Origin: Fidelibacterota bacterium
GTDB taxonomy: Bacteria; Fidelibacterota; UBA2242; JAFGTP01
DNA length: 12,356 nt
Assembly (NCBI GenBank): GCA_029939785.1
Contig: JAOZSG010000062.1
Coordinates: 1-12,356 of the forward strand
Direction: 5' to 3'
Shown here: in pieces, positions 1-6,724 of the stretch
Layout of the letters: the number at the start of each line of letters is the position of its first letter
Numbering within the stretch: position 1 is the stretch's first letter
The notes under the pieces: generated by a model
What the model was told of the DNA's origin: nothing
Databases searched by the model: none
What the model saw: the letters and a program-made list of their open reading frames with translations, nothing else
Made by a program: the position numbers and the translations under genes

Positions 1-738
1 ATCAGATTCTGTTCGATCTGCTGCTTCCATTAAAAAAGAAAATTTATTTTTTATAAAATATCCAAGTAATTTCTTATCCAGAACAGCACCAAGGTTATCG
101 GAATTTGATATAAAAGCATACTCATATCCATTATCTATCATTTGATTTAATAATCCACTAGTAACTAATGCTGAATAAATGTCACCATGACCAGGAGGAC
201 ACCATTCCAATTCTGGATCTGCACTATTAACAGCGACGGAAAAATTATTTTTAGATATTTTTGGAATTTTATTTTGATAAAATCCAAGTGGCAAATCCTG
301 TTTTTTATGTAATTCATATTTTTTTAATAATTGTATAGAATCAAACTCAGTGTAATAACTATTCATGAGAATAAGTGGTATTTTCTCGAATTCCGCCTGT
401 TTTGCTATTATATCCAGAAACGATAATTCTCCTTTTACTTTTATTAAAGATTTGGCCTTATTAAGCCCCATGCTTGTTCCTAATCCACCATTCAATTTTA
501 TTAATACTGTTTTTGATAATTCTTCATCACCGATTTTATAATATTCATTTGAGAGATTTTCTAAATCAACAAGTGTTTTTACCGGTGAGATTTTTGACTC
601 ACTAATCATTCCTCCATTTTCACCATCAACAATCAATTTTTCATAATAATATTTAAAAGTTGATATTACAGATTCAGATAAATTCTCTTCTGACATTTTA
701 ACAACAAATTTCTCAAGGTTATTTTTAATATCAATCAT
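1..738 (-). CDS. UTP--glucose-1-phosphate uridylyltransferase, eukaryotic-type UDPGP family (5' part, runs off the window)
   Basis: This gene is open from an ATG at 738 to the window edge, giving 246 codons without a stop; the C-terminal part lies outside. Family members are usually about 450-500 residues, so roughly half is visible. The product is expected to make UDP-glucose from UTP and glucose-1-phosphate in the cytoplasm. Seen in the translation: the nucleotide-binding loop KLNGGLGTSMG at residues 81-91, followed by a lysine in AKSLI (96) matching the catalytic-region lysine of UGP2; LILMNSYYT at 122-130; EWCPPGHGDIY at 178-188; and SNSDNLGA at 211-218. These are signatures of the UGP2-like family and not of GalU. 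An AAGGAG site lies 6 bases before the ATG. The gene shares the strand of the ribosomal operon but sits beyond its terminator, so it probably has its own promoter. A related UDP-sugar pyrophosphorylase specificity (for example UDP-N-acetylhexosamine) cannot be fully excluded without the C-terminus. Confidence 0.9.
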   Translation of the reverse strand, partial: MIDIKNNLEKFVVKMSEENLSESVISTFKYYYEKLIVDGENGGMISESKISPVKTLVDLENLSNEYYKIGDEELSKTVLIKLNGGLGTSMGLNKAKSLIKVKGELSFLDIIAKQAEFEKIPLILMNSYYTEFDSIQLLKKYELHKKQDLPLGFYQNKIPKISKNNFSVAVNSADPELEWCPPGHGDIYSALVTSGLLNQMIDNGYEYAFISNSDNLGAVLDKKLLGYFIKNKFSFLMEAADRTESD

Positions 739-762
739 TATTATCTCCTTTTTCATCAGACC

Positions 763-820
763 GGATTAACAGGATTTTCTGTATAATTATTTTATTTTCC
801 GTAAATTTTGTTAATCCTGT
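763..820. repeat. Imperfect inverted repeat built on GGATTAACAGGATT
   Basis: GGATTAAC at 763-770 is complementary to GTTAATCC at 810-817. In a second register ACAGGATT at 769-776 is complementary to AATCCTGT at 813-820. The arms are separated by about 40 A+T-rich bases. GGATT occurs twice within the first arm, so the unit is itself repetitive. Similar GGATTAACAGGATT strings recur between genes in some bacterial genomes, which is from memory and not tested here. The element sits in the presumed leader or promoter region of the pyrophosphorylase gene. Neither arm is followed by a clean T-run in the transcribed direction, so it does not look like a terminator. Confidence 0.5.
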
Positions 821-903
821 CAAAAAAATTTCTTTGTTTTTTCATATCAGCCAATTGATGGATGACGTTTTTTAATTATTTAATCAAATATAAATAAAAA
901 TAT

Positions 904-936
904 AAAAAAAAGGCAGTTAATACAACTGCCTTTTTT
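904..936 (-). terminator. Intrinsic terminator after rplQ
   Basis: GGCAGTT at 912-918 and AACTGCC at 924-930 form a perfect 7-bp stem with a 5-base loop. A run of eight A (904-911) and a run of six T (931-936) flank it. Read on the minus strand the hairpin is followed by a run of U, 50 bases past the rplQ stop codon, as expected for the end of the ribosomal operon. The flanking A and T runs make it nearly symmetrical, so it could also stop transcription on the plus strand. Confidence 0.9.
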
Positions 937-985
937 ATGTAAATTTAGGGAATCTAATTTATCCCAAATAGATAACTTTTTTTTG

Positions 986-1360
986 TTATTCTTCTTCCGG
1001 TTGTTTATAATCAACAAATTCAATCAAAGATACCGGTGCACAATCATTACTTCTAAAACCCAATTTTGTTATTCTTGTATATCCACCTGGTCTGTCAGCA
1101 TATTGTGGTGAAATATGGTCAAAAAGTGTTTTTACCAGATCTTTATTTTGAAGAACTTTAAAAGCCTGTCTTCTACTGTGAACTGTGTCTTTTTTACCAA
1201 GAGTTATAAGTCTTTCGATAACTCCTCTAAATGCTTTTGCTTTTGCATCGGTAGTTTTCAATTTTCCATGTTCGATCATTGAAATAGCCAGATTTGCTAA
1301 TAATGCTTTTCTGTGACTACGAGTTCTACCAAGTTTTGCTACACGTTTCTGATGTCGCAT
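986..1360 (-). CDS. rplQ: Large ribosomal subunit protein bL17
   Basis: bL17 binds 23S rRNA in the large subunit near the exit side. The 124-residue product begins MRHQKRVAKLGR, followed by RSHRKALLANLA (15-26), the highly conserved N-terminal block of L17, and has the usual DRPGGYTRITKLGFR region at 89-103. A short acidic tail (KQPEEE) ends the protein, and the total length is close to that of family members. The ATG at 1360 has an AGAGGA ribosome-binding site upstream and lies 18 bases after rpoA. It is the last gene of the operon, with the terminator at 904-936 just beyond. The rpoA-rplQ pairing is the standard end of the bacterial alpha operon. Confidence 0.98.
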   Translation of the reverse strand: MRHQKRVAKLGRTRSHRKALLANLAISMIEHGKLKTTDAKAKAFRGVIERLITLGKKDTVHSRRQAFKVLQNKDLVKTLFDHISPQYADRPGGYTRITKLGFRSNDCAPVSLIEFVDYKQPEEE

Positions 1361-1378
1361 TTTATATCCTCTCTTATT

Positions 1379-2356
1379 CTATTCTTCATCGGTTAGATAT
1401 TTATCAACATCAACACCGAATTCCAAGTCCATACTTTTTAGTTTGGCTGTTAATTCGTTAAGTGATTTTCTACCGAAATTTTTAAATTTCAACATTTCTG
1501 CCTCTTCACGTACAACTAATTGACCAATAGATTTGATATTATTTGCTTTGAGACAGTTAAATGAACGAACAGATAGTTCCATTTCATCGACACTCTTTTT
1601 AAGAAGTTTTCGAATTCTTGTAATTTCCTGATCTTCGTCTTCATGTTGGATTTTAATATGTGTAGATTGTACTTTAGAAAAAATTGAAAAATATTGTTGT
1701 AATATTTTTGATGCATAATCTAATGCATCTTCAGCACTGATACTACTATCAGTCTGTATTTCTAAAGTAAGTCTTTCAAGAACTTCACCTCTGGATGTAC
1801 CTGGTAAATTTTCTACTTTAAATGTAGCTTTAGTTACAGGTGAAAAAATAGAATCGATAAAAATTGTACCAATTGAAACATCTGGTACTTTGTTTTTTTC
1901 AGCAGGTATCCAGGAAGTACCGTTTTTAACTGTCAATTCCATATTTATATCTGCTTTATCATTTAATGTACAAATATATTTTTCAGGATTCATTACTTCG
2001 AAATCTTCTGTATTCGCTGCTAAATCTCCTGCTGTAATGATATTTTCCCCTTTAAAATGTAGATTAATTTTATCAGGATTAAGATTATTTAATTTTATCT
2101 TAACTTCTTTAAGATTCAAAATAATATCTGTTACTTCTTCTTTTACTCCAGGTACTGAAGAAAATTCATGTAAAACTCCATCAATTTTCAATGAAGCAAA
2201 TGCGGCTCCGGGAATAGAAGTCATCAAAACTCTTCTTAATGCATTACCTAAAGTAATTCCATATCCCTTATTTAATGGTTGTACAATAAATTTACCATAA
2301 TTTTCTTCTGAAATTTCCCGTACAACTCTTGCAATTATTTTTTCCATAGCTGCCAA
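1379..2356 (-). CDS. rpoA: DNA-directed RNA polymerase subunit alpha
   Basis: RpoA dimerises to nucleate assembly of RNA polymerase, and its C-terminal domain contacts promoter UP elements and activators. The 325-residue product has the N-terminal assembly domain with PLNKGYGITLGNALRRVL (27-44) and IDGVLHEFSSVPGVKEEV (58-75). After an acidic linker near 239-245 comes a complete C-terminal domain with ELSVRSFNCLKANNI (260-274) and NFGRKSLNEL (293-302). Arg264 corresponds to the DNA-contacting Arg265 of the E. coli protein. Start choice is uncertain. The TTG at 2356 lies 4 bases after AAGGA, a short spacing; an in-frame ATG at 2347 lies 13 bases after it, a long spacing. I prefer the TTG because the extra residues bring the N-terminus closer to the usual length, but this is weak. 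It follows rpsD by 12 bases. Confidence 0.96.
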   Translation of the reverse strand: MAAMEKIIARVVREISEENYGKFIVQPLNKGYGITLGNALRRVLMTSIPGAAFASLKIDGVLHEFSSVPGVKEEVTDIILNLKEVKIKLNNLNPDKINLHFKGENIITAGDLAANTEDFEVMNPEKYICTLNDKADINMELTVKNGTSWIPAEKNKVPDVSIGTIFIDSIFSPVTKATFKVENLPGTSRGEVLERLTLEIQTDSSISAEDALDYASKILQQYFSIFSKVQSTHIKIQHEDEDQEITRIRKLLKKSVDEMELSVRSFNCLKANNIKSIGQLVVREEAEMLKFKNFGRKSLNELTAKLKSMDLEFGVDVDKYLTDEE

Positions 2357-2368
2357 CTTTTCCTTTTC

Positions 2369-2998
2369 TTATTTTGAATAAAGTTCTACAACGAGCTGTT
2401 CATTTACGTCAACACCCATTTGTTCACGTTCAGGAATCTGGACGAAAACACCAACTAAATTAGCTTTATCCAAAACCAACCAAGGAAGACTATGTTCTCC
2501 ATGAACTCTTTTCATTGATTCATGTACTCCTGCTAACTTTTTACTTTTATCTTTTACCTGAATTTCGTCACCAGAACTTACAAGATATGAAGGTATATTA
2601 ACTTTTTTTCCATTTACACGAAAATGTCCATGTCTAACAAGTTGACGTGCCATTTTTCTAGAAGCAGCAAAACCTAATCTGTATACAACATTATCCAATC
2701 TACATTCAAGTAGTTGCATTAAATTTGTACCAGTAACACCTTGTTCTCTTGCAGCTTTTTCATAATAGCGTTTGAATTGTTTTTCAAATACACCATACAT
2801 TCTTTTAATTTTTTGTTTTTCACGTAACTGCATGGCATAATTGGAATCTCTACGCCTACGTGTTAGTCCATGTTGACCAGGGATATAACCTTTTTTTTCA
2901 AAAGCACATTTATCAGTATTGCATCTTTCGCCTTTTAGAAAAAGTTTTATTCCTTCTCTTCTACATAATTTACAGACTGCACCTGTATATCTTGCCAT
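2369..2998 (-). CDS. rpsD: Small ribosomal subunit protein uS4 (zinc-binding form)
   Basis: uS4 is a primary 16S rRNA binder that nucleates assembly of the 30S body, helps set decoding fidelity, and in some bacteria represses its own operon. The product has 209 residues, normal for the family. Cys9, Cys12, Cys26 and Cys31 form the zinc knuckle of the C+ form, as in Thermus S4; the E. coli protein lacks it. The S4 RNA-binding domain is at about 98-160, including LECRLDNVVYRLGFAASRKM (97-116) and VRHGHFRVNGKKV (121-133). The ATG at 2998 is preceded by AGGAG with 8 bases of spacing. It lies 22 bases after rpsK. I could not recognise an S4-binding pseudoknot around the alpha-operon genes. Confidence 0.98.
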   Translation of the reverse strand: MARYTGAVCKLCRREGIKLFLKGERCNTDKCAFEKKGYIPGQHGLTRRRRDSNYAMQLREKQKIKRMYGVFEKQFKRYYEKAAREQGVTGTNLMQLLECRLDNVVYRLGFAASRKMARQLVRHGHFRVNGKKVNIPSYLVSSGDEIQVKDKSKKLAGVHESMKRVHGEHSLPWLVLDKANLVGVFVQIPEREQMGVDVNEQLVVELYSK

Positions 2999-3020
2999 CT
3001 ATCTAACTCCTGTAATTTGT

Positions 3021-3413
3021 TTAAACTCTTCTCTTTTTTGGGGGTCTACAACCATTATGTGGAACTGGTGTAATATCTCTGATAACAGAAATTGTTAGTC
3101 CCGCAGTATGTATAGCTCTAATTGAAGCTTCTCTTCCACCACCTGGACCTTTTACTCTTACTTCCACATTTCTTAATCCCATATCATATGCTCTTTTTGC
3201 AGCATCTTCTGCAGCTTTTTGAGCAGCAAATGGAGTATTTTTTCTTGAGCCTTTAAAACCAGCTGTACCTGCTGTTGCCCAACTTATAATATTGCCGAAA
3301 TTATCAGCTAAACTGATTGTGGTATTATTAAAACTTGCTTTAATATTTGCAATACCATCTGGTTCGACTTTTTTCTTTTTTCTTTTTATTTTAGTACGTT
3401 TTTTGGGTGGCAA
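3021..3413 (-). CDS. rpsK: Small ribosomal subunit protein uS11, TTG start
   Basis: uS11 forms part of the 30S platform beside the E site. The 130-residue product has the family's basic N-terminus (KKRTKIKRKKKK, 4-15), NIKASFNNTTISLAD (23-37), RVKGPGGGREASIRA (86-100) and the standard ending PVPHNGCRPPKKRRV. The start is TTG at 3413: an in-frame TAA stop immediately precedes it, AAGGAG lies 7 bases upstream, and no other start codon occurs near the N-terminus. It follows rpsM after 43 bases, the widest gap in the operon, which holds only A+T-rich sequence and this ribosome-binding site. The neighbours rpsM-rpsK-rpsD-rpoA are in the universal alpha-operon order. Confidence 0.98.
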   Translation of the reverse strand: MPPKKRTKIKRKKKKVEPDGIANIKASFNNTTISLADNFGNIISWATAGTAGFKGSRKNTPFAAQKAAEDAAKRAYDMGLRNVEVRVKGPGGGREASIRAIHTAGLTISVIRDITPVPHNGCRPPKKRRV

Positions 3414-3420
3414 TTATATT

Positions 3421-3426
3421 CTCCTT
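3421..3426 (-). promoter_or_regulatory. Shine-Dalgarno site fixing the rpsK TTG start
   Basis: AAGGAG on the minus strand sits 7 bases before the TTG at 3413. With a stop codon directly upstream in frame, it fixes TTG as the rpsK start. Confidence 0.85.
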
Positions 3427-3456
3427 AAATATTAAAAACCTATTTAGAAAATTTTT

Positions 3457-3807
3457 CTATCTTCTGTTGGGTCCTTTTCTTGTTCTTGCATTTGTTTTTG
3501 TACGTTGACCTCTTACTGGAAGACCTCTTTTATGACGCATTCCGCGGTAACAGTTTATTTCCATCAATCTTTTGATATCCTGTCTTACCTGATTTTTTAA
3601 AGCACCTTCAACTGTTTCATCATTGTCAATAACAGTTCGGATATCTTTTACTTCTGTATCGCTAAGATCTTTAATCCTTTTTTCAGGATCTACTTTTGCT
3701 TTTTCTAAAATATTAAGTGACTTAGTATTTCCAATTCCGAATATATATGTAAGTCCGATTTTAGTCTTTTTATTTCTTGGTAAATCAACACCAGCTATTC
3801 TAGCCAA
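3457..3807 (-). CDS. rpsM: Small ribosomal subunit protein uS13, TTG start
   Basis: uS13 lies in the 30S head, contacts the P-site tRNA with its C-terminal tail and bridges to the large subunit. The 116-residue product opens with MARIAGVDLPRNKK, has the helix-two-turns-helix region around GLTYIFGIGNTKSLNIL (18-34), and ends with the canonical tail CYRGMRHKRGLPVRGQRTKT (86-105) followed by NARTRKGPNRR. The start is TTG at 3807: an in-frame TAG occurs four codons upstream, AGGAGG is 5 bases upstream, and MARIAGVD is the conserved N-terminus. It follows rpmJ by 16 bases and leads the alpha-operon block. Confidence 0.98.
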   Translation of the reverse strand: MARIAGVDLPRNKKTKIGLTYIFGIGNTKSLNILEKAKVDPEKRIKDLSDTEVKDIRTVIDNDETVEGALKNQVRQDIKRLMEINCYRGMRHKRGLPVRGQRTKTNARTRKGPNRR

Positions 3808-3812
3808 ATTAT

Positions 3813-3818
3813 CCTCCT
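3813..3818 (-). promoter_or_regulatory. Shine-Dalgarno site fixing the rpsM TTG start
   Basis: A full AGGAGG on the minus strand sits 5 bases before the TTG at 3807. This is the best match to the anti-Shine-Dalgarno sequence seen in the window, which may compensate for the weak start codon. Confidence 0.88.
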
Positions 3819-3823
3819 AACGC

Positions 3824-3937
3824 TTATCCTTGACGTTGTTTATGTTTAGGGTTAACGCAAATAACTCTAATTACGCCTTTACGTTTTATAATTTTGCAAT
3901 CTTTGCACATTTTTTTTACTGAAGCTTTAACTTTCAT
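3824..3937 (-). CDS. rpmJ: Large ribosomal subunit protein bL36 (zinc-binding form)
   Basis: bL36 is the smallest ribosomal protein and holds together 23S rRNA helices near the base of the L7/L12 stalk. The 37-codon reading frame translates to MKVKASVKKMCKDCK followed by IIKRKGVIRVICVNPKHKQRQG, a full-length match to the family. Cys11, Cys14, Cys27 and His32 are the expected zinc ligands (C+ form). The ATG at 3937 lies 15 bases after infA and the TAA stop at 3824-3826 lies 16 bases before rpsM. The position infA-rpmJ-rpsM is the standard location of this gene. Confidence 0.98.
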   Translation of the reverse strand: MKVKASVKKMCKDCKIIKRKGVIRVICVNPKHKQRQG

Positions 3938-3952
3938 CTTTATCTCTCTATT

Positions 3953-4171
3953 TTATTTATATCTATATGTTATTCTACCTTTTGACAAATCATAAGGAGA
4001 TAGTTCCAATTTTACTTTATCTCCAGGTAAAATCCTAATAAAATGCATCCTCATTTTACCTGAAACATGGGCCAATACTACATGTCCATTTTCCAATTCC
4101 ACTGTAAAAGTAGCGTTTGGTAGATTTTTTTTGATTATACCATCTACTTCAATTGCTTTTTCTTTTGCCAT
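3953..4171 (-). CDS. infA: Translation initiation factor IF-1
   Basis: IF-1 binds the 30S A site during initiation and works with IF-2 and IF-3. The product is 72 residues, the typical family length, and is a single OB-fold (S1-like) domain. It contains MAKEKAIEVDGIIKKNLPNA (1-20), TFTVELENGHVVLAHVSGKM (21-40) and a C-terminal block with IRILPGDKVKLELSPYDL (45-62) then GRITYRYK. The ATG at 4171 lies inside map, and the two genes overlap by 23 bases in different frames, which suggests translational coupling. An AAAGGTGA-like site lies about 11 bases upstream within map coding sequence. The map-infA-rpmJ order is common in FCB-group and Gram-positive bacteria. Confidence 0.98.
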   Translation of the reverse strand: MAKEKAIEVDGIIKKNLPNATFTVELENGHVVLAHVSGKMRMHFIRILPGDKVKLELSPYDLSKGRITYRYK

Positions 4172-4940
4172 AAAACTCTATTTCACCTTTGTCTTTAATA
4201 TCCGCCATTATATATGGACCATCTTCTTTAATCACAATAGAATGTTCATAATGAGCAGATACTTTATTGTCATGTGTTACAACTGTCCAATTATCGTCTA
4301 ATGTTTTTACTTTAAAAATCCCCATGTTTACCATTGGTTCAATCGCGAATACCATTCCTGGTTTAATTACCGGACCTCTTCCAGCAACTCCAAAATTTGG
4401 GATTTCCGGTTCTTCATGAAGATTTGAACCGATTCCGTGTCCAACCAAAACTCTTACAACAGAAAATCCATTGTTCTCAACATGAGTTTGTATTGTATTC
4501 CCAATGTCAGATAGCCTATTACCCGGAACTGCTTTTGCAATTCCTAAATATAGTGCTTCACGGGTAGTATTCATTAGCTTTTCAATTTTTTCATCAATAG
4601 AACCGACACTATATGTAAAAGCAGCATCTCCAAAATATCCATCTTTTTCAACTCCAACATCGATTCCAATAATGTCTCCGTCTAAGAGTTTTCTTTTAGA
4701 AGGTATTCCATGAACTACTTGTTCATTAATACTAGTACATAAAGTAGATGGAAATCCTCTATAACCCTTGAAAGCTGGTTTTCCACCCTGACTTCGAATA
4801 TAATCTTCAGCAATTGTATCTAACTCTAATGTAGTAATACCTGGTTTAATATATTTACCAAGATTCAATAAAGTTTCATAATTGATTCTATTACTTTCCT
4901 GTATCTTCTCTATTTCGGATGTTGAGCGTATATAAATCAT
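4149..4940 (-). CDS. map: Methionine aminopeptidase, type I
   Basis: Map is a cytosolic two-metal peptidase that removes the initiator methionine from nascent proteins. From the ATG at 4940 the product is 263 residues, normal for type I. All five metal ligands are visible: Asp94 (GIDVG), Asp105 (GDAA), His168 (GHGIG), Glu201 (IEP) and Glu232 (YEHS). The substrate-contacting His78 (VVHGIP) is also present. The N-terminus MIYIRSTSEIEKIQESNRI is the standard opening of the family, which favours this ATG over an in-frame TTG at 4967 that would add nine residues and overlap secY by 20 bases. The site before the ATG (AGAAGA) is weak, so re-initiation after secY, whose stop is 7 bases upstream, is plausible. 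It overlaps infA by 23 bases. Confidence 0.97.
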   Translation of the reverse strand: MIYIRSTSEIEKIQESNRINYETLLNLGKYIKPGITTLELDTIAEDYIRSQGGKPAFKGYRGFPSTLCTSINEQVVHGIPSKRKLLDGDIIGIDVGVEKDGYFGDAAFTYSVGSIDEKIEKLMNTTREALYLGIAKAVPGNRLSDIGNTIQTHVENNGFSVVRVLVGHGIGSNLHEEPEIPNFGVAGRGPVIKPGMVFAIEPMVNMGIFKVKTLDDNWTVVTHDNKVSAHYEHSIVIKEDGPYIMADIKDKGEIEFYGKRKSN

Positions 4941-4947
4941 TATTAAA

Positions 4948-6288
4948 TTATCTTCTACGACTCGCAATTTTTCCGCTTTTCAAAAAACCATCATAATGTC
5001 TCATTAATAAATGAGATTCTATTTGTTGTAAAGTATCTAAAGCAACACCAACAATAATAATTAAACTTGTTCCACCAAAAAATGATGCAAGACCATAATT
5101 AATATTCATGACTTTCATCAAGATATATGGAAAAACTGCAACAATTGCCAAAAATACAGATCCTGGTAAAGTTACTCTTGTCAGAATATTATCAATAAAT
5201 TCTGATGTCTTTTTTCCAGGACGAATACCAGGAATAAAACCTCCTGATTTTTTCATATTATCTGCTACTTCAATTGGATTAAATGCTATTGCAGTATAAA
5301 AGTATGTGAAAAAGATAATGATTAATCCAAAAACAGCCCAATAAAATGGATGTTGTGTATTAAAATATCTCATAATTACCTGAATAAAAGAATTATTAGG
5401 AAAAAATGTTGATATCGTACTTGGAATAAACATTATAGCCTGAGCAAAAATTATTGGCATTACTCCTGAAGTATTAACTTTTAAAGGAATATGTGTTGCC
5501 TGACCACCATAAACTTTACGTCCGACAACTCTTTTGGCGTATTGCACAGGAATTTTTCTTTTACCCTGTGTTAGCAACACAACAAACATAATAACACCAA
5601 ACATTATTACTAATAAAACTAAATCTGTTAATATATTTCTAACACCTTCTTGAATTAATGCGATCTCTGAAATCACAGTATTAGGAAATCTGGCCATAAT
5701 ACCTATCATAATGATTAATGATATTCCATTGCCAATTCCTCTTTCTGTTATTCTTTCACCTAACCACATTATTAGTATTGTGCCAGTACTAAGTGTTAGC
5801 ATGGTCATCAATATAAATCCAATGCCGGGATTAGGAACTACAGGAATCATACGGTCACCAATTCTTGTGGCCATTGTGGGACTCATTAGTAGTTGTGCTA
5901 TTCCAAAAGATTGTAAAGCGGATATTAACAAAGTACCGTATCTGGTTAACTGGGTTATTTTTGTTCTTCCTTCTTCACCTTCTTTTTGTAATTTTTGGAA
6001 ATATGGAATTACAGCTCCTAAAAGTTGAATTATAATTGAAGCACTAATATAAGGCATAATTCCCAATGCAAATAATGCAGCTTTGGAAAATGCACCTCCG
6101 GCAAATAAATCATATAATCCAAAAAGTGTATTTTGCTGTGATTGCATAGCAGCAGCAAGTGCAGTAGTATTAATTCCAGGTATTGGAATATGAACACCTG
6201 TTCTAATAATTACTAGAATTGCGAGAGTATATAAAACTCTATTTCTTAATTCTGGTATTTTAAAGATGCCTTGCAGTTGATTTTTCAT
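4948..6288 (-). CDS. secY: Protein translocase subunit SecY
   Basis: SecY forms the inner-membrane protein-conducting channel with SecE and SecG and takes substrates from SecA or the ribosome. The 446-residue product has the expected ten hydrophobic segments. The first is at about 16-36; later ones lie near 70-95, 115-135, 155-176, 183-200, 220-241, 275-293, 315-335, 375-392 and 402-418. The signatures LGIMPYISASIIIQLL (75-90) and MWLGERITERGIGNGISLII (174-193) are present, as are the cytosolic-loop motifs IPVQYAKR (247-254) and GGFIPGIRPGKKT (349-361). It ends MRHYDGFLKSGKIASRRR. Its ATG shares an ATGA 4-base overlap with the rplO stop, indicating coupled translation. map follows directly, with no adk in between. 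Confidence 0.98.
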   Translation of the reverse strand: MKNQLQGIFKIPELRNRVLYTLAILVIIRTGVHIPIPGINTTALAAAMQSQQNTLFGLYDLFAGGAFSKAALFALGIMPYISASIIIQLLGAVIPYFQKLQKEGEEGRTKITQLTRYGTLLISALQSFGIAQLLMSPTMATRIGDRMIPVVPNPGIGFILMTMLTLSTGTILIMWLGERITERGIGNGISLIIMIGIMARFPNTVISEIALIQEGVRNILTDLVLLVIMFGVIMFVVLLTQGKRKIPVQYAKRVVGRKVYGGQATHIPLKVNTSGVMPIIFAQAIMFIPSTISTFFPNNSFIQVIMRYFNTQHPFYWAVFGLIIIFFTYFYTAIAFNPIEVADNMKKSGGFIPGIRPGKKTSEFIDNILTRVTLPGSVFLAIVAVFPYILMKVMNINYGLASFFGGTSLIIIVGVALDTLQQIESHLLMRHYDGFLKSGKIASRRR

Positions 6289-6722
6289 ACAACTTCTGCC
6301 TTTCCACCGGCTTTTTCTATTTTATCGATCGCAGTTTTGCTAAAAGCATTAGCAATAACGGTTTTCGCTGTAGTTAATTCACCTACACCAAGAACTTTTA
6401 AAGGTTTATTGACCGATCTGATAAGTCCAGCTTCAAATATTTCAATAATTGTAATTTTATCATTTTCGATTTTTAATAAATCATCCAGATTTACTACCTG
6501 GTATTCTTTTCTAAACGGATTCTTAAAACCTCTTTTAGGGATCCGACGATAAAGTGGCATAGTACCACCTTCCATCCACGATCTTGATTTGGAACCGGAT
6601 CGAGAGCCATAACCATTCATACCTCTCCCACTAAAATTTCCTCTTCCAGAACCATTTCCTCTACCCTTTCTTTGGGTACCTTTTATAGAACCGTCTGCAT
6701 ATTGTAAAGTACTTAAATCCAT
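6285..6722 (-). CDS. rplO: Large ribosomal subunit protein uL15
   Basis: uL15 is a late-assembling 50S protein whose long N-terminal extension threads into 23S rRNA. The 145-residue product has the glycine- and arginine-rich extension at about 18-47, then the hallmark GGTMPLYRRIPKRGFKNPF (52-70) and a globular C-terminal half ending GGKAEVV. The usual GQKARSG stretch reads GYGSRSG here, a local variation in an otherwise ordinary protein. The ATG at 6722 lies 2 bases after the rpmD stop, and the TGA stop overlaps the secY start by 4 bases. rpmD-rplO-secY is the universal spc-operon order. Confidence 0.98.
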   Translation of the reverse strand: MDLSTLQYADGSIKGTQRKGRGNGSGRGNFSGRGMNGYGSRSGSKSRSWMEGGTMPLYRRIPKRGFKNPFRKEYQVVNLDDLLKIENDKITIIEIFEAGLIRSVNKPLKVLGVGELTTAKTVIANAFSKTAIDKIEKAGGKAEVV

Positions 6723-6724
6723 AA

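Noticed and set aside
794..823. Possible minus-strand promoter for the pyrophosphorylase gene: TTGACA at 823-818 and GAAAAT at 799-794, 18 bases apart
   Set aside because: The -35 match is perfect, but the -10 matches only 4 of 6 in very A+T-rich DNA and the site lies inside the repeat; too weak to list as a feature.
948..965. GGGA/TCCC hairpin between rplQ and the terminator
   Set aside because: It has only four base pairs and a 10-base loop, so it is expected by chance.
739..985. tRNA, small RNA or small protein gene in the longest non-coding stretch
   Set aside because: Apart from the terminator and the inverted repeat I see no cloverleaf, no conserved RNA motif and no frame with a ribosome-binding site.
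1890..2300. Plus-strand open frame of 136 codons opposite rpoA, and similar plus-strand frames throughout
   Set aside because: These are antisense to strongly conserved genes, show no recognisable domains and lack ribosome-binding sites; they are shadows of the real coding frames.
3445..3459. A+T-only palindrome TAGAAA/TTTCTA at the end of rpsM
   Set aside because: The stem is short and contains almost no G-C pairs, and no terminator-like tail follows; it would not stop transcription inside the operon.
4941..4967. TTG start for map at 4967
   Set aside because: It adds nine residues not typical of the family, overlaps secY and has no good Shine-Dalgarno site; MIYIRS from the ATG at 4940 is the usual N-terminus.
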